From an uncultured Chlorobiales bacterium (lineage in GTDB: Bacteria; Bacteroidota; Chlorobiia; Chlorobiales; Thermochlorobacteraceae): a DNA stretch of 6,925 bases. Shown piece by piece: positions 1-6,657 of the stretch (position 1 is the stretch's first letter; each line of letters starts with the position of its first letter). The notes under the pieces are model-generated. The model was not told the origin of the DNA, searched no databases, and worked only from the letters and a program-made list of their open reading frames with translations. The translations under genes and the position numbers were made by a program. The stretch is from the NCBI GenBank assembly GCA_937959145.1, contig CALGMC010000318.1, positions 1-6,925 of the forward strand. The letters are read 5' to 3'.

Positions 1-294
1 ATCGACCATCATATCGCCCAAAAAAGTTTTATGCTCGTTTTGAATTGCCATCGCTTCATTAACCTGCACGCTCGTTACATATCCTAACTCGACCGCGCAA
101 TCGCCGATTCGCTTATCAGGATTTGCTTCTTGATAAGCCACCAGCGTTTTGAACTGTTCAAAGTTGATGTAGTTTTTTTCCAGCAAGGTTCGCCCCAACA
201 CATCACGCGTTGCCTTGTTGAGACCTAATGCGATTTCAACTTGCTCTTCAGTCGCGTATCCCTTTTCGACGACGAGTTCACCAAATTTTTTCAT
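1..294 (-). CDS. Partial MshEN/GspE-N-like repeat protein (N-terminal 98 residues)
   Basis: The reading frame opens at an ATG at 292-294 and stays open for 98 codons to the left edge, so the C-terminus is missing. The visible part is a run of repeats: FGELVVEKGY, LGRTLLEKNY, IGDCAVELGY and FLGDMMVD, whose glycines sit at residues 5, 34, 64 and 93. The third copy (residues 62-85) fits the published MshEN pattern RLGxxLxxxGxxxxxxLxxxLxxQ, with R62, G64, G71, V78, M82 and Q85. The first two copies fit it loosely. In MshE and some GspE/PilB ATPases this motif binds cyclic di-GMP. By inference this is a soluble regulatory or scaffold protein related to type II secretion/type IV pilus ATPase N-domains; whether an ATPase domain follows cannot be seen. 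It lies 74 bases downstream of lysC on the same strand with no terminator between them, so read-through is possible. Confidence 0.8.
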   Translation of the reverse strand, partial: MKKFGELVVEKGYATEEQVEIALGLNKATRDVLGRTLLEKNYINFEQFKTLVAYQEANPDKRIGDCAVELGYVTSVQVNEAMAIQNEHKTFLGDMMVD

Positions 295-303
295 TGCTTG
301 TTA

Positions 304-309
304 CCCCTT
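304..309 (-). promoter_or_regulatory. Shine-Dalgarno-like AAGGGG for the left-edge gene
   Basis: On the minus strand AAGGGG lies 9 bases before the ATG at 292-294. It is the only purine-rich ribosome-binding-like site seen at a gene start in this window, and it supports that start. The other four genes lack a recognisable one. Confidence 0.4.
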
Positions 310-349
310 TTTGGTTTTTAAGATTATGGTTACAAGACTTTTTAGACAT

Positions 350-370
350 GGAGCATTGATACGGAGCATT
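350..370. repeat. Short tandem duplication at the lysC stop codon
   Basis: GGAGCATT occurs at 350-357 and again at 363-370 (plus-strand reading), a period of 13 bases. The second copy overlaps two bases of the lysC TAA stop (minus strand 371-369). It is short and may be chance or a small slippage duplication. Confidence 0.45.
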
Positions 371-1760
371 AAGCAAAAATCGCGCCTTCTTTGACTTCGG
401 CAAAAAATGCTTCGTGAAGCAAGCGCACGGCTCTTTCCATGTCCGATTCATCAACGGCAAAGCCAATGTTAATCTCTGATGCACCTTGCGAAATCATCTT
501 CACATTGATGTCGCTAATTGCCTGAAACACACGTGCGGCAATGCCCGGTGAGCGGCGAATGCTATCGCCCACCACGCTAATCGTAGCAATATCTTTTTCA
601 ATTTCCACTTCGGCAATCGGCTCGAGTTCCTCGACAATTTTGTTCAAGTTCGTTTTATCTCCAATCGTGAGCGAAACCGAAACCTCGCTTGTAGAAATCA
701 TATCAATTGCCGTTTCATACTTTTCAAACACTTGTGCGACCTGACGCAAAAATCCAAATGTGCCCAGCATTTGCGTTGTCGTCAGATTGATAATCGTTTG
801 TCCTTTTTTGTGTGCGATTGATTTTACCATTCCTTCAAATGAATCTACGGCGTTGGTAATCAGCGTGCCTTCGCCTTCGGGACGCTTCGAGTTGAGCACA
901 TAGACGGGAATGTTTTTCGTAACGGCAGGACGAATCGTTGAAGGGTGCAACACCTTCGCGCCTGAATAAGCCAGTTCTGCCGCTTCGTTGAAGGTCATGA
1001 CTTTTAATCGGCGAGCGTCAGGCACAAGGCGCGGGTCGGCAGTCAAAACGCCGTCGACATCGGTCCAGATTTGAATTGCCTCTGCGCTAAGCATTGCGCC
1101 GAAAATTGCCGCCGAGTAATCCGAGCCGCCGCGTCCGAGCGTTGTGGTTTTGCCCGATACGGTCGCACCAATGTAGCCTTGCGATAGCACCACCACACCT
1201 TGATTGAGCAGAGGTAAAATGTCTTCTCTTAATTTGGTTTCGGAAATTTCCCAAAGTGGCTGTGCTTTCCCGAAATGGTCGTCGGTGATGAGAAACATTC
1301 GTGCGTCTTTCCACTCTGTTTTTACGCCTTGCTCGTTCATGGCTTCGGCAAGAATGAACGACGAAAAAAGTTCGCCATGTGCCGCAAACGCATCAATCAC
1401 ACGCGGCGACGCATCGCCAAATATGTCGGCGGCAGTAATCAGCAGTTGAAGGTTGTTCGTCAGTTTTTCAATAAATCTTGTAGCGTTCTCGATGTTCTTC
1501 AAAAGTGCTTCGGCAACTTTTACGTGGTGCGCCTTGATTTCGCCCAGCACAACTAACGCCTCGTCGCGTCGATTGCTGACAGCACGTTCTGCAAGTTTGA
1601 TGAGTTTGTTTGTAATTCCTGCGCACGCGCTTACAATCACCATCGGCGCAGGCGAAGCGTTTTGGCGCGACCGCTCGAGTTGAATCCGCACAATATCAAT
1701 GACATTCTGCATTGCCGTTGCGTCTTCAACCGAAGTGCCGCCGAATTTCATTACGAGCAT
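369..1760 (-). CDS. lysC: Aspartate kinase, monofunctional, lysine-sensitive type
   Basis: This enzyme phosphorylates L-aspartate to aspartyl-4-phosphate, the first step toward lysine, diaminopimelate, threonine and methionine, in the cytoplasm. The 463-residue protein has an amino-acid kinase domain at about 1-295, with KFGGTS at residues 5-10, GRGGSD at 209-214 and TDVDGVLTADPR at 233-244. Two ACT domains follow at about 312-368 and 390-452. The segment around D353 and TSEVSVSLT (357-365) matches the ACT1 region where lysine-insensitive mutations fall in E. coli LysC, so lysine feedback is likely. The length is close to E. coli LysC (449). No homoserine dehydrogenase domain is fused to it. 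ATG at 1758-1760 is preferred over the internal M4 because family members usually have a few residues before KFGGTS. No Shine-Dalgarno is seen. Its own promoter is proposed at 1796-1803. Confidence 0.96.
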   Translation of the reverse strand: MLVMKFGGTSVEDATAMQNVIDIVRIQLERSRQNASPAPMVIVSACAGITNKLIKLAERAVSNRRDEALVVLGEIKAHHVKVAEALLKNIENATRFIEKLTNNLQLLITAADIFGDASPRVIDAFAAHGELFSSFILAEAMNEQGVKTEWKDARMFLITDDHFGKAQPLWEISETKLREDILPLLNQGVVVLSQGYIGATVSGKTTTLGRGGSDYSAAIFGAMLSAEAIQIWTDVDGVLTADPRLVPDARRLKVMTFNEAAELAYSGAKVLHPSTIRPAVTKNIPVYVLNSKRPEGEGTLITNAVDSFEGMVKSIAHKKGQTIINLTTTQMLGTFGFLRQVAQVFEKYETAIDMISTSEVSVSLTIGDKTNLNKIVEELEPIAEVEIEKDIATISVVGDSIRRSPGIAARVFQAISDINVKMISQGASEINIGFAVDESDMERAVRLLHEAFFAEVKEGAIFA

Positions 1761-1795
1761 GTTGAAAATCTGACAGGTGAGTTGAAAAAATCGTG

Positions 1796-1803
1796 CAAAG
1801 GTA
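1796..1803 (-). promoter_or_regulatory. Candidate Bacteroidota-type -7 element for lysC
   Basis: The minus strand reads TACCTTTG here, an exact match to the TAnnTTTG -7 consensus, 35 bases before the lysC ATG. It would place the transcript start near 1789. No clear TTTG -33 element lies at the expected distance, because that space is taken by the terminator stem of the upstream nuclease gene. Confidence 0.4.
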
Positions 1804-1839
1804 AAAAGAAAAAAGGTCGAAGTGAAATCTTCGACCTTT
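1803..1839 (-). terminator. Rho-independent terminator of the nuclease gene
   Basis: An 11-bp perfect stem (AAAGGTCGAAG at 1812-1822 with its complement at 1829-1839) encloses a 6-base loop. On the minus strand it is followed by TTTCTTTTT. It lies 26 bases past the nuclease stop and just before the proposed lysC promoter. On the plus strand there is no T-tract, so it acts in one direction. Confidence 0.88.
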
Positions 1840-1864
1840 CTAAAAAATTGATGCTTGCAATGCG

Positions 1865-3241
1865 TTATTGTGTTGGTCCGTTATCAACGCGGCTTTCAAT
1901 CACGGCTTGAATGCTTGCAGGAACGCGCGAGAGCACATCAACGCCCGCCGCCGCCTCGATTGCATCAACCGTTGTGCGGTAAGTTCCCCAATTATTGTTA
2001 CGAATGCCTTGTGTGTTCGGCATATCGACAGCAATCACGCGAGTTGAGGTTGTTACTCGTGTTGCATCGTCGCCCGATGCAGCAGGGAGCACAACCACAA
2101 CCTTCCAAATGCGATTCGGAACGGTTACTCTGCCGTTATCAATCGTTGAGCGGAAACCATTTGAGCCTGTGCCGCCTGTGCCGTATTGACCCATAATCAC
2201 ATAACATTCATTGCCTTGATTGACCAATGTGCGGGTGTAATCTTCCAAGCGCGCCCAAGGACCTTGATTGTTATCGGGCGATTGCGGAATCATGTTGGTC
2301 ATTAAGAAGGTGGCTGAGTTGTCGGTAACGGTTCGCGTGCGGTCAGCCGAGGGGCAGTTATGTCCACGGTCAAATCCTGAACCTGTGTAGCTCGTGTTGC
2401 TTACGCGATACCAGCCCGTCGGAAGCGTGTTGTCTGCACGGAAATCGTCTTGACGCGGTGCCGAGCCGAGCCACGAGGCATCAACATGCCACGACACCCA
2501 GTTCGGAATGCCTTTATCGCGATGATACGAAAGGGCGAATTGCGTTTTTTCCATCAAGTAATTCGTGGGCGCATTCGTGCTTGTAACTGCGCCTGTCGGA
2601 TTGCCCATGTTGAGGTGCACGCTTGCAGGCGGCGGCGGAATCGTAGAAAATTCTGTGATGGTGATGTCATCGATATTGAGCCGATTTCCGCCACCGGAAA
2701 CTTTGCGAATTTCAATGCGCACCGTTCCCGAAATGTTCGCCGTGAAGGTTGCGGTTTGCAGGGTTGTGCTCGATGTGGTAACCGTTGCACCGATTTTCGT
2801 CCAGCTTGCACCGCTGTTGGTCGACGCCCAAAGTTCCCACGAACTTGCGCCGTCAGAGCCGAAGACCGCATGGCGAATGGAAATCGTGCCTGCGCCTGTG
2901 GTTCGATTAAAGTTCATCGTAACACGACCCGTGTTAATGATGCGCGCCGAGCGTGCGCCATTTTTGCGGTCGCTTGTCAATGTGCCGATGAGCGCGTCGG
3001 AAAGCGTCCAAGAACCTGTGCCAAGCGTTACTGTCCCCGTTGCGTAAGAGGTTTTCGTGCCGTTCTCAAAGCCTTCTGTGGTTGTTGTCAGCGTTTGCGC
3101 AAGTTCTTCGGCTTCGACTTTGCTAATCGCGTTGCTTGTTGCATCGTCCGTAGGTTCGGGCGTGTTGAGCGAGTTGTCAGAACACGCGCTGAACATGATT
3201 GCCATAACAATGGCGGCAAAAAGATGTCTCAATTTGAGCAT
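1865..3241 (-). CDS. Secreted lipoprotein DNA/RNA non-specific endonuclease (NUC1 family) with N-terminal beta-sandwich
   Basis: The protein probably cleaves DNA and RNA without sequence preference at or outside the cell envelope, for defence, nutrient recovery or competition. From the preferred start it has 458 residues. A lipoprotein signal (MLKLRHLFAAIVMAIMFSAC) puts the lipidated Cys at 20. A Thr/Ser-rich beta-sandwich of the carbohydrate-binding/jelly-roll kind spans about 56-199, and a proline linker follows at about 201-205. The endonuclease_NS domain spans about 209-455. Its active-site motif is DRGH at 291-294 (His294). NNQGPWARLE supplies N325 and E333, equivalent to Serratia nuclease H89, N119 and E127 with the same 8-residue spacing. 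ATG at 3239-3241 is chosen because it puts a proper signal peptide at the N-terminus; an in-frame ATG at 3328 would add 29 unlike residues. No Shine-Dalgarno is seen. A terminator follows, and a long structured leader precedes the gene. Confidence 0.93.
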   Translation of the reverse strand: MLKLRHLFAAIVMAIMFSACSDNSLNTPEPTDDATSNAISKVEAEELAQTLTTTTEGFENGTKTSYATGTVTLGTGSWTLSDALIGTLTSDRKNGARSARIINTGRVTMNFNRTTGAGTISIRHAVFGSDGASSWELWASTNSGASWTKIGATVTTSSTTLQTATFTANISGTVRIEIRKVSGGGNRLNIDDITITEFSTIPPPPASVHLNMGNPTGAVTSTNAPTNYLMEKTQFALSYHRDKGIPNWVSWHVDASWLGSAPRQDDFRADNTLPTGWYRVSNTSYTGSGFDRGHNCPSADRTRTVTDNSATFLMTNMIPQSPDNNQGPWARLEDYTRTLVNQGNECYVIMGQYGTGGTGSNGFRSTIDNGRVTVPNRIWKVVVVLPAASGDDATRVTTSTRVIAVDMPNTQGIRNNNWGTYRTTVDAIEAAAGVDVLSRVPASIQAVIESRVDNGPTQ

Positions 3242-3654
3242 GGTTGTTGATTGTTTATGATTGATGAAATGATGAACAGAAAAGCCGAGAAGCGTTTTGA
3301 TGTGGTGTTCAAAACGATATTCAAGCACGATGCGAAGTTTCCTTCGCCTTTGCGGTTAAGAAGATTTTGAGAAGAATGGCGGACGTGGAATTTGCCATTC
3401 TGAACTTCGGCAGTGGTATGTGATGCTTTCGCGTCTTGTGCGCGTTTGGTCGAAGCATAGCCCCTCGCAGGAAGGTGAATCATTCCCGCGACAGAACGGG
3501 TATGCTTAGTCATCTTTATGGATTGCCGTCGTCGTCATTTGAGTTGAAAAAATTGAGATGTGTTCTGAAAACGGTTGCAAAAGTAATCGGCGAGTTGTTA
3601 CGGAATTGTGAAGTTTGAATGAAGTTTTCTTTAAGCGAATCCTTTTCTGACGGC
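3242..3654. other. Long non-coding stretch with inverted repeats, upstream of the nuclease
   Basis: No convincing gene lies here; the open frames present have no recognisable domain and unlikely composition. Three inverted repeats are visible: GCGAAG/CTTCGC at 3332-3347 (4-base loop), AGAATGGC/GCCATTCT at 3373-3380 and 3394-3401 (13-base loop), and AAGCATA(g)CCC/GGGTATGCTT at 3453-3463 and 3498-3507 with a one-base bulge. None has a T-tract. With the candidate promoter at 3578-3585 this would be a structured 5' untranslated region of about 330 bases. It could equally be a dispersed intergenic repeat or a small RNA. Confidence 0.4.
3578..3585 (-). promoter_or_regulatory. Candidate Bacteroidota-type -7 element for the nuclease transcript
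   Basis: The minus strand reads TACTTTTG, an exact TAnnTTTG match followed by CA. It lies 337 bases before the nuclease ATG and is the best such match in the leader. No TTTG is seen at the -33 spacing, so the call rests on one half of the promoter. Confidence 0.4.
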
Positions 3655-3690
3655 AATAAAAAAGCGTCTCCAACGGCTTGGAAACGCTTT
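3655..3690 (-). terminator. Rho-independent terminator of the oligopeptidase gene
   Basis: The arms AAAGCGT-C-TCCAA (3661-3673) and TTGGA-A-ACGCTTT (3678-3690) form a 12-bp stem with one internal C/A mismatch and a CGGC loop. On the minus strand the stem runs into TTTTTTATTG. It begins 26 bases past the oligopeptidase stop, the same distance as for the other terminator. There is no T-tract on the plus strand. Confidence 0.82.
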
Positions 3691-3716
3691 CCAACAAGTG
3701 CTTTTACAAGCAAATT

Positions 3717-5807
3717 TCACTTTTCAATTCCCAACATTGAAAGCATCACACAATACTCAAACGCCAATTCTTTGAGGTAATCGTAGCGACCGCTTGCCCC
3801 GCTGTGCCCTGCGTCCATGTTGATTTTGAAGAGCAGTTTGTTGTTATCGGTTTTCAGTGCCCGCAGTTTTGCCGTGTATTTGGCAGGCTCCCAATAGCCA
3901 ACTTGGCTATCGTTCAGCGACGTGGTTACTAACATGTTCGGATAATTCTTTCGCGCAAGGTTCGTGTAAGGACAGTAAGATTTGATGTAATCATACTCCG
4001 CCTTGACTTTCGGATTGCCCCACTCCAAAAATTCGCCGACCGTTAACGGCAACGATTCATCAAGCATCGTATTGACCACATCGACAAACGGCACGGCAAG
4101 ATGTGCAAAGTGGCAAATATCCGGTCGCAAGTTCAAGACGGCACCGATGAGCAAGCCGCCTGCACTTGCCCCCTGAATGGCTAATCGACTTGGCGACGTG
4201 TATTTTTCCTTGAAAAGATGCTCGGCGCACGCAATAAAATCCGTGAAGGTGTTCTTCTTGTTCATCATTTTGCCGTCGTCGTGCCATGCTTCGCCAAGTT
4301 CGCTTCCGCCGCGAACGTGTGCAATCGCAAATGCCACGCCACGATTGAGCAATGACAGCCGCGCACTGCTGAATGTCGCATTTATTGAAATCCCGTAAGA
4401 CCCATATCCATAAAGCAACAGCGGCGCATTGCCATCGCGCTGAAAGCCTTTCTTGTAGACAAGCGAGATTGGGACTTTTACGCCGTCTGGTGCCGTTGCC
4501 CAAATGCGTTCAGATTGATACTCCGATGCGTCGTAGCCGCCTAAAACCTCTTGCTGTTTGAGCAAGCGCGATTCGCCTGTCTTCATATCGTATTCATACA
4601 CCGACGGCGGCGACACCAGCGATTGATAGTTGTAGCGAAAGTTCGTCGTCTCAAATTCGGGATTGCTTGCGCTATATGCCGCATATGTCGGTTCAGGAAA
4701 GCCGATTCGCTTTGTTTCCCCTGTGGCAAAGCTCAACACCTCAAACTGCACCAAGCCGTTTTCGCGCACCGACAAAACAAGATGTTCTGAAAACACTTCT
4801 ACATCTTCAATCAGCACCGATGCTCGATGTGCGACAAGTTCTTTCCAATTTTCTTCAACAGGATTTGAAACAGGTGCCGTGAGCAGTCTGAAGTTTTTCG
4901 CATTCTTGTTGGAGAGAATGTAAAACACACCCCCTCGATGCTCGACGCTATATTTGTGCTCCGCTTCGCGCGGGTGAATGCGTTGAAAGTCGCCCTTTGG
5001 CGTCTCACTCTTGACGAACCTGACCTCGCTTGTCGTTTTGCTTTTGATGTTGAGAAAAATAAACTGCCTATCGTGCGAGCGCGATACATAAACGCTATAG
5101 AGCGCGTCAGGCTCTTCGTAGACGAGTTCGCCCGATTCGTCGCCCAGCCTGCGTCGATACAGCCGATACGCGCGTTTCGCCTCGTCTTCAACCGTGTAAA
5201 AAAAGGTTCGGTTATCCGATGTCCATTCAAACGAAACCACAAATCCGACCTCGTCTTTGAGCACTTCGCCCGTTCTCAAATCCTTGAAGTAAAGTTTGTA
5301 TTGCCGATAGCCCGTTTCATCAACCGAATAGGCGAGCAGGTTGTGGTCGTCGCTCACTTGAATCAATCCGACATCAAGATACGCTTTGCCTTCGGCGAGT
5401 GCGTTTTCATCGAGGAGCATTTCCTCGTGCGCGTCCATTGAACGGTATTTGCGGCAAAAGTAAGGATACTGTTTGCCCGCTTCGGTGCGTGTGTAGTAGT
5501 AATACTCTCCTCGTTTCGTTGGCACGCTCATGTCGGTCTCTTTGATGCGCGCCAGCATTTCTTTGTAGAGCGATTCCTCGAAGCCTTTCAGGTGCGCCGT
5601 CATCGCTTCGGTGTAGGCATTTTCCGCTTTGAGATATTCAATCGTCTCAGGGTTCGCTTTTTCGCGAAGCCATGCGTAAGGGTCAAGCAGTTTCTCTCCG
5701 TGAAGTTCTGTGATTTTGGGAATCACTTTCGCGATTGGCGGCTCTGGCGTTTGTTGAGGCGCACCATTTGTAAAGGCAGAGAGCAAAAAGAGCATTGGAA
5801 GTATCAT
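3717..5807 (-). CDS. ptrB: Oligopeptidase B-like prolyl oligopeptidase family (S9A) serine peptidase
   Basis: This 696-residue enzyme is expected to cut short peptides, in classical oligopeptidase B after Arg or Lys. A beta-propeller lid spans about 90-430 and the alpha/beta-hydrolase domain about 440-696. The triad is visible: Ser548 in GASAGG, Asp633 in LNDSQVGYWEP and His668 in DAGHSGASGR. The stretches YGYGSYG (466-472), HVRGGSELG (497-505) and PFVDVVNTMLDES (573-585) place it with oligopeptidase B rather than true prolyl oligopeptidase. Of the two S1 glutamates described for the Salmonella enzyme, E576 aligns with E592, but E578 aligns with Leu594. The N-terminus (MILPMLFLLSAFTNGA) looks like a short signal peptide with no basic residue, whereas E. 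coli PtrB is cytosolic. A TGA lies in frame four codons upstream of the chosen ATG, so no longer start exists. The gene is transcribed alone, divergent from merR, and has its own terminator. Confidence 0.93.
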   Translation of the reverse strand: MILPMLFLLSAFTNGAPQQTPEPPIAKVIPKITELHGEKLLDPYAWLREKANPETIEYLKAENAYTEAMTAHLKGFEESLYKEMLARIKETDMSVPTKRGEYYYYTRTEAGKQYPYFCRKYRSMDAHEEMLLDENALAEGKAYLDVGLIQVSDDHNLLAYSVDETGYRQYKLYFKDLRTGEVLKDEVGFVVSFEWTSDNRTFFYTVEDEAKRAYRLYRRRLGDESGELVYEEPDALYSVYVSRSHDRQFIFLNIKSKTTSEVRFVKSETPKGDFQRIHPREAEHKYSVEHRGGVFYILSNKNAKNFRLLTAPVSNPVEENWKELVAHRASVLIEDVEVFSEHLVLSVRENGLVQFEVLSFATGETKRIGFPEPTYAAYSASNPEFETTNFRYNYQSLVSPPSVYEYDMKTGESRLLKQQEVLGGYDASEYQSERIWATAPDGVKVPISLVYKKGFQRDGNAPLLLYGYGSYGISINATFSSARLSLLNRGVAFAIAHVRGGSELGEAWHDDGKMMNKKNTFTDFIACAEHLFKEKYTSPSRLAIQGASAGGLLIGAVLNLRPDICHFAHLAVPFVDVVNTMLDESLPLTVGEFLEWGNPKVKAEYDYIKSYCPYTNLARKNYPNMLVTTSLNDSQVGYWEPAKYTAKLRALKTDNNKLLFKINMDAGHSGASGRYDYLKELAFEYCVMLSMLGIEK

Positions 5808-5912
5808 TTTAAGGTTTCAATGAGTTCACTATGGCACGAAAACTAATAAATCTCCCTACAACTATCGCACATAAATTCTTATTTTCTCTCAAACATCAAC
5901 ACTCACCTCAAC
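5808..5912. promoter_or_regulatory. Divergent promoter region between oligopeptidase and merR genes
   Basis: This AT-rich stretch must hold both divergent promoters. On the minus strand TAGTTTTC (5845-5838) is one base off TAnnTTTG, 30 bases before the oligopeptidase ATG, but the nearest TTG is only 13 bases further upstream. No confident element is seen for merR, nor a clear dyad that would mark a MerR operator. Confidence 0.3.
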
Positions 5913-6311
5913 ATGAAAACCTTTGAGACGAAAAAACTTTACTACTCCATCGGTGAAGTGAGCAAAATTGTTGGACTGCCCGCCTACTTGCTCCGCGCTT
6001 GGGAAGAAGAGTTCCCACAACTGACCCCAAGCCGCAATGCCAAAGGGAATCGCGTCTATACCAACAAAGACATCGCCACCATTCTTTCCATCAAAAGCCT
6101 CGTTTATGAGCAAGGCTACACCGCCGAACGCGCCAAAACCCTCCTTCAACACGCCCCGCCACCCGAAACCGAGCAGCAAACCCAAACCCTTCTAAAAGAC
6201 TATCAACCCTCTGTTAAACTCACGCGCGCCACGGCTGTTGCTGACCGCGAACGCAAATTGCTCTTAGAAATCAAGCAAGAACTCGAAAACTTGCTCGAAC
6301 GCTTCAAGTAA
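5913..6311 (+). CDS. Small MerR-family transcriptional regulator
   Basis: This is a 132-residue DNA-binding protein. Residues 11-30 (YSIGEVSKIVGLPAYLLRAW) form the MerR helix-turn-helix. EEEFPQLTPSRNAKGNRVYT (31-50) forms the wing, and helices at 51-79 complete the winged domain. After a Pro/Gln-rich linker (about 80-105) a charged helix at 108-132 (ERKLLLEIKQELENLL) looks like the usual dimer coiled coil. It has no cysteine, so thiol-based metal sensing of the MerR/CueR type is excluded, and there is no separate effector domain. Target and signal are unknown. MerR proteins often regulate a divergent neighbour, here the oligopeptidase, but no operator was found. The ATG at 5913 is the first in frame after an A/C-rich leader without Shine-Dalgarno. 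No terminator lies directly behind it; the nearest candidate is at 6609-6657. Confidence 0.9.
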   Translation: MKTFETKKLYYSIGEVSKIVGLPAYLLRAWEEEFPQLTPSRNAKGNRVYTNKDIATILSIKSLVYEQGYTAERAKTLLQHAPPPETEQQTQTLLKDYQPSVKLTRATAVADRERKLLLEIKQELENLLERFK

Positions 6312-6608
6312 CCACTTTTGTCCGGTCGCGTTTATGCACGCTTCGCCCGATTCGGCATGACTTCCTCGCATTCCCCATCGCGCGCTTCGATTGTTCCGAG
6401 CCGAGCAAAAGTTCATACTCATTGAACTTCAAACATGCCATTTGGTTTGCTTTGGAAATTAAGTTCATTAAACAGTATGCTTGTTTATGAAACTCAAGCC
6501 GCGTCAGGTCGTCGGGGTGGGTAGTTTTTGGCGCACCAGAAGCGGGCAACAGCGGAGCAAAACCCGTAATTTGCGTCAAAAATGGCGAATTTGAGCCAAT
6601 TTCGGCAG
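6312..6608. other. Non-coding stretch between merR and the CRISPR leader
   Basis: I see no gene; a minus-strand frame of 91 codons with a TTG start has no recognisable domain. The stretch holds inverted repeats: AAGTTCA/TGAACTT (about 6411-6431, 7-base loop), and TTCAT(T)AAACA (6464-6474) with TGTTTATGAA (6482-6491), a 10-bp stem with a one-base bulge. It also holds the first copy of an imperfect direct repeat at 6508-6532. Confidence 0.4.
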
Positions 6609-6634
6609 TCGTCGGGGGTCGGGGGTTTTTCGGC
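6508..6634 (+). repeat. Imperfect direct repeat pair 100 bases apart
   Basis: The segments 6508-6532 and 6608-6634 both begin GTCGTCGGGG, continue with G-rich sequence, then TTTTT and GGC. They start exactly 100 bases apart. A shorter GTCGTCG lies at 6712-6718, directly before the first CRISPR repeat. The second copy forms one arm and the loop of the terminator-like hairpin. Confidence 0.45.
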
Positions 6635-6657
6635 TATCGAGACCCGACGATTTTTTT
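6609..6657 (+). terminator. Terminator-like hairpin with T7 tract before the CRISPR leader
   Basis: TCGTCGGG (6609-6616) pairs with CCCGACGA (6643-6650), giving 8 bp with a 26-base G/T-rich loop, followed directly by seven Ts. It would stop plus-strand transcription from merR and insulate the array. The loop is long for a standard terminator and an alternative pairing with the second GTCGGG is possible, so strength is uncertain. Confidence 0.5.

Noticed and set aside
278..484. 68-codon minus-strand frame between lysC and the left-edge gene
   Set aside because: It overlaps both real genes in another frame and has no domain.
2450..3250. 266-codon open frame on the plus strand opposite the nuclease gene
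   Set aside because: The product is extremely rich in Cys and Arg with no domain, as expected from the antisense of a Gly/Thr/Ala-rich gene; the minus-strand frame has a complete nuclease active site.
3242..3328. Longer start for the nuclease at 3328
   Set aside because: The extra 29 residues are His-rich and would bury the lipoprotein signal peptide inside the protein; the ATG at 3241 gives a canonical signal and lipobox.
3229..3513. 94-codon minus-strand frame in the nuclease leader
   Set aside because: It overlaps the true nuclease start and several inverted repeats, and its product shows no domain or ordered composition; I treat the stretch as non-coding.
4060..4503. 147-codon minus-strand frame inside the oligopeptidase gene
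   Set aside because: It is an alternative frame of the peptidase catalytic region; composition is rich in Arg, Cys and Trp with no domain.
4938..5441. 167-codon plus-strand frame opposite the oligopeptidase
   Set aside because: It is antisense to a clear S9 propeller coding region and has no recognisable domain.
6304..6579. 91-codon minus-strand frame with TTG start downstream of merR
   Set aside because: It overlaps the merR stop, has no start signal or recognisable domain, and covers the inverted repeats; a decayed gene is possible but unsupported.
6608..6634. G-quadruplex in the G-rich element
   Set aside because: Only two long G runs are close together; four runs with short loops are not present on this strand.
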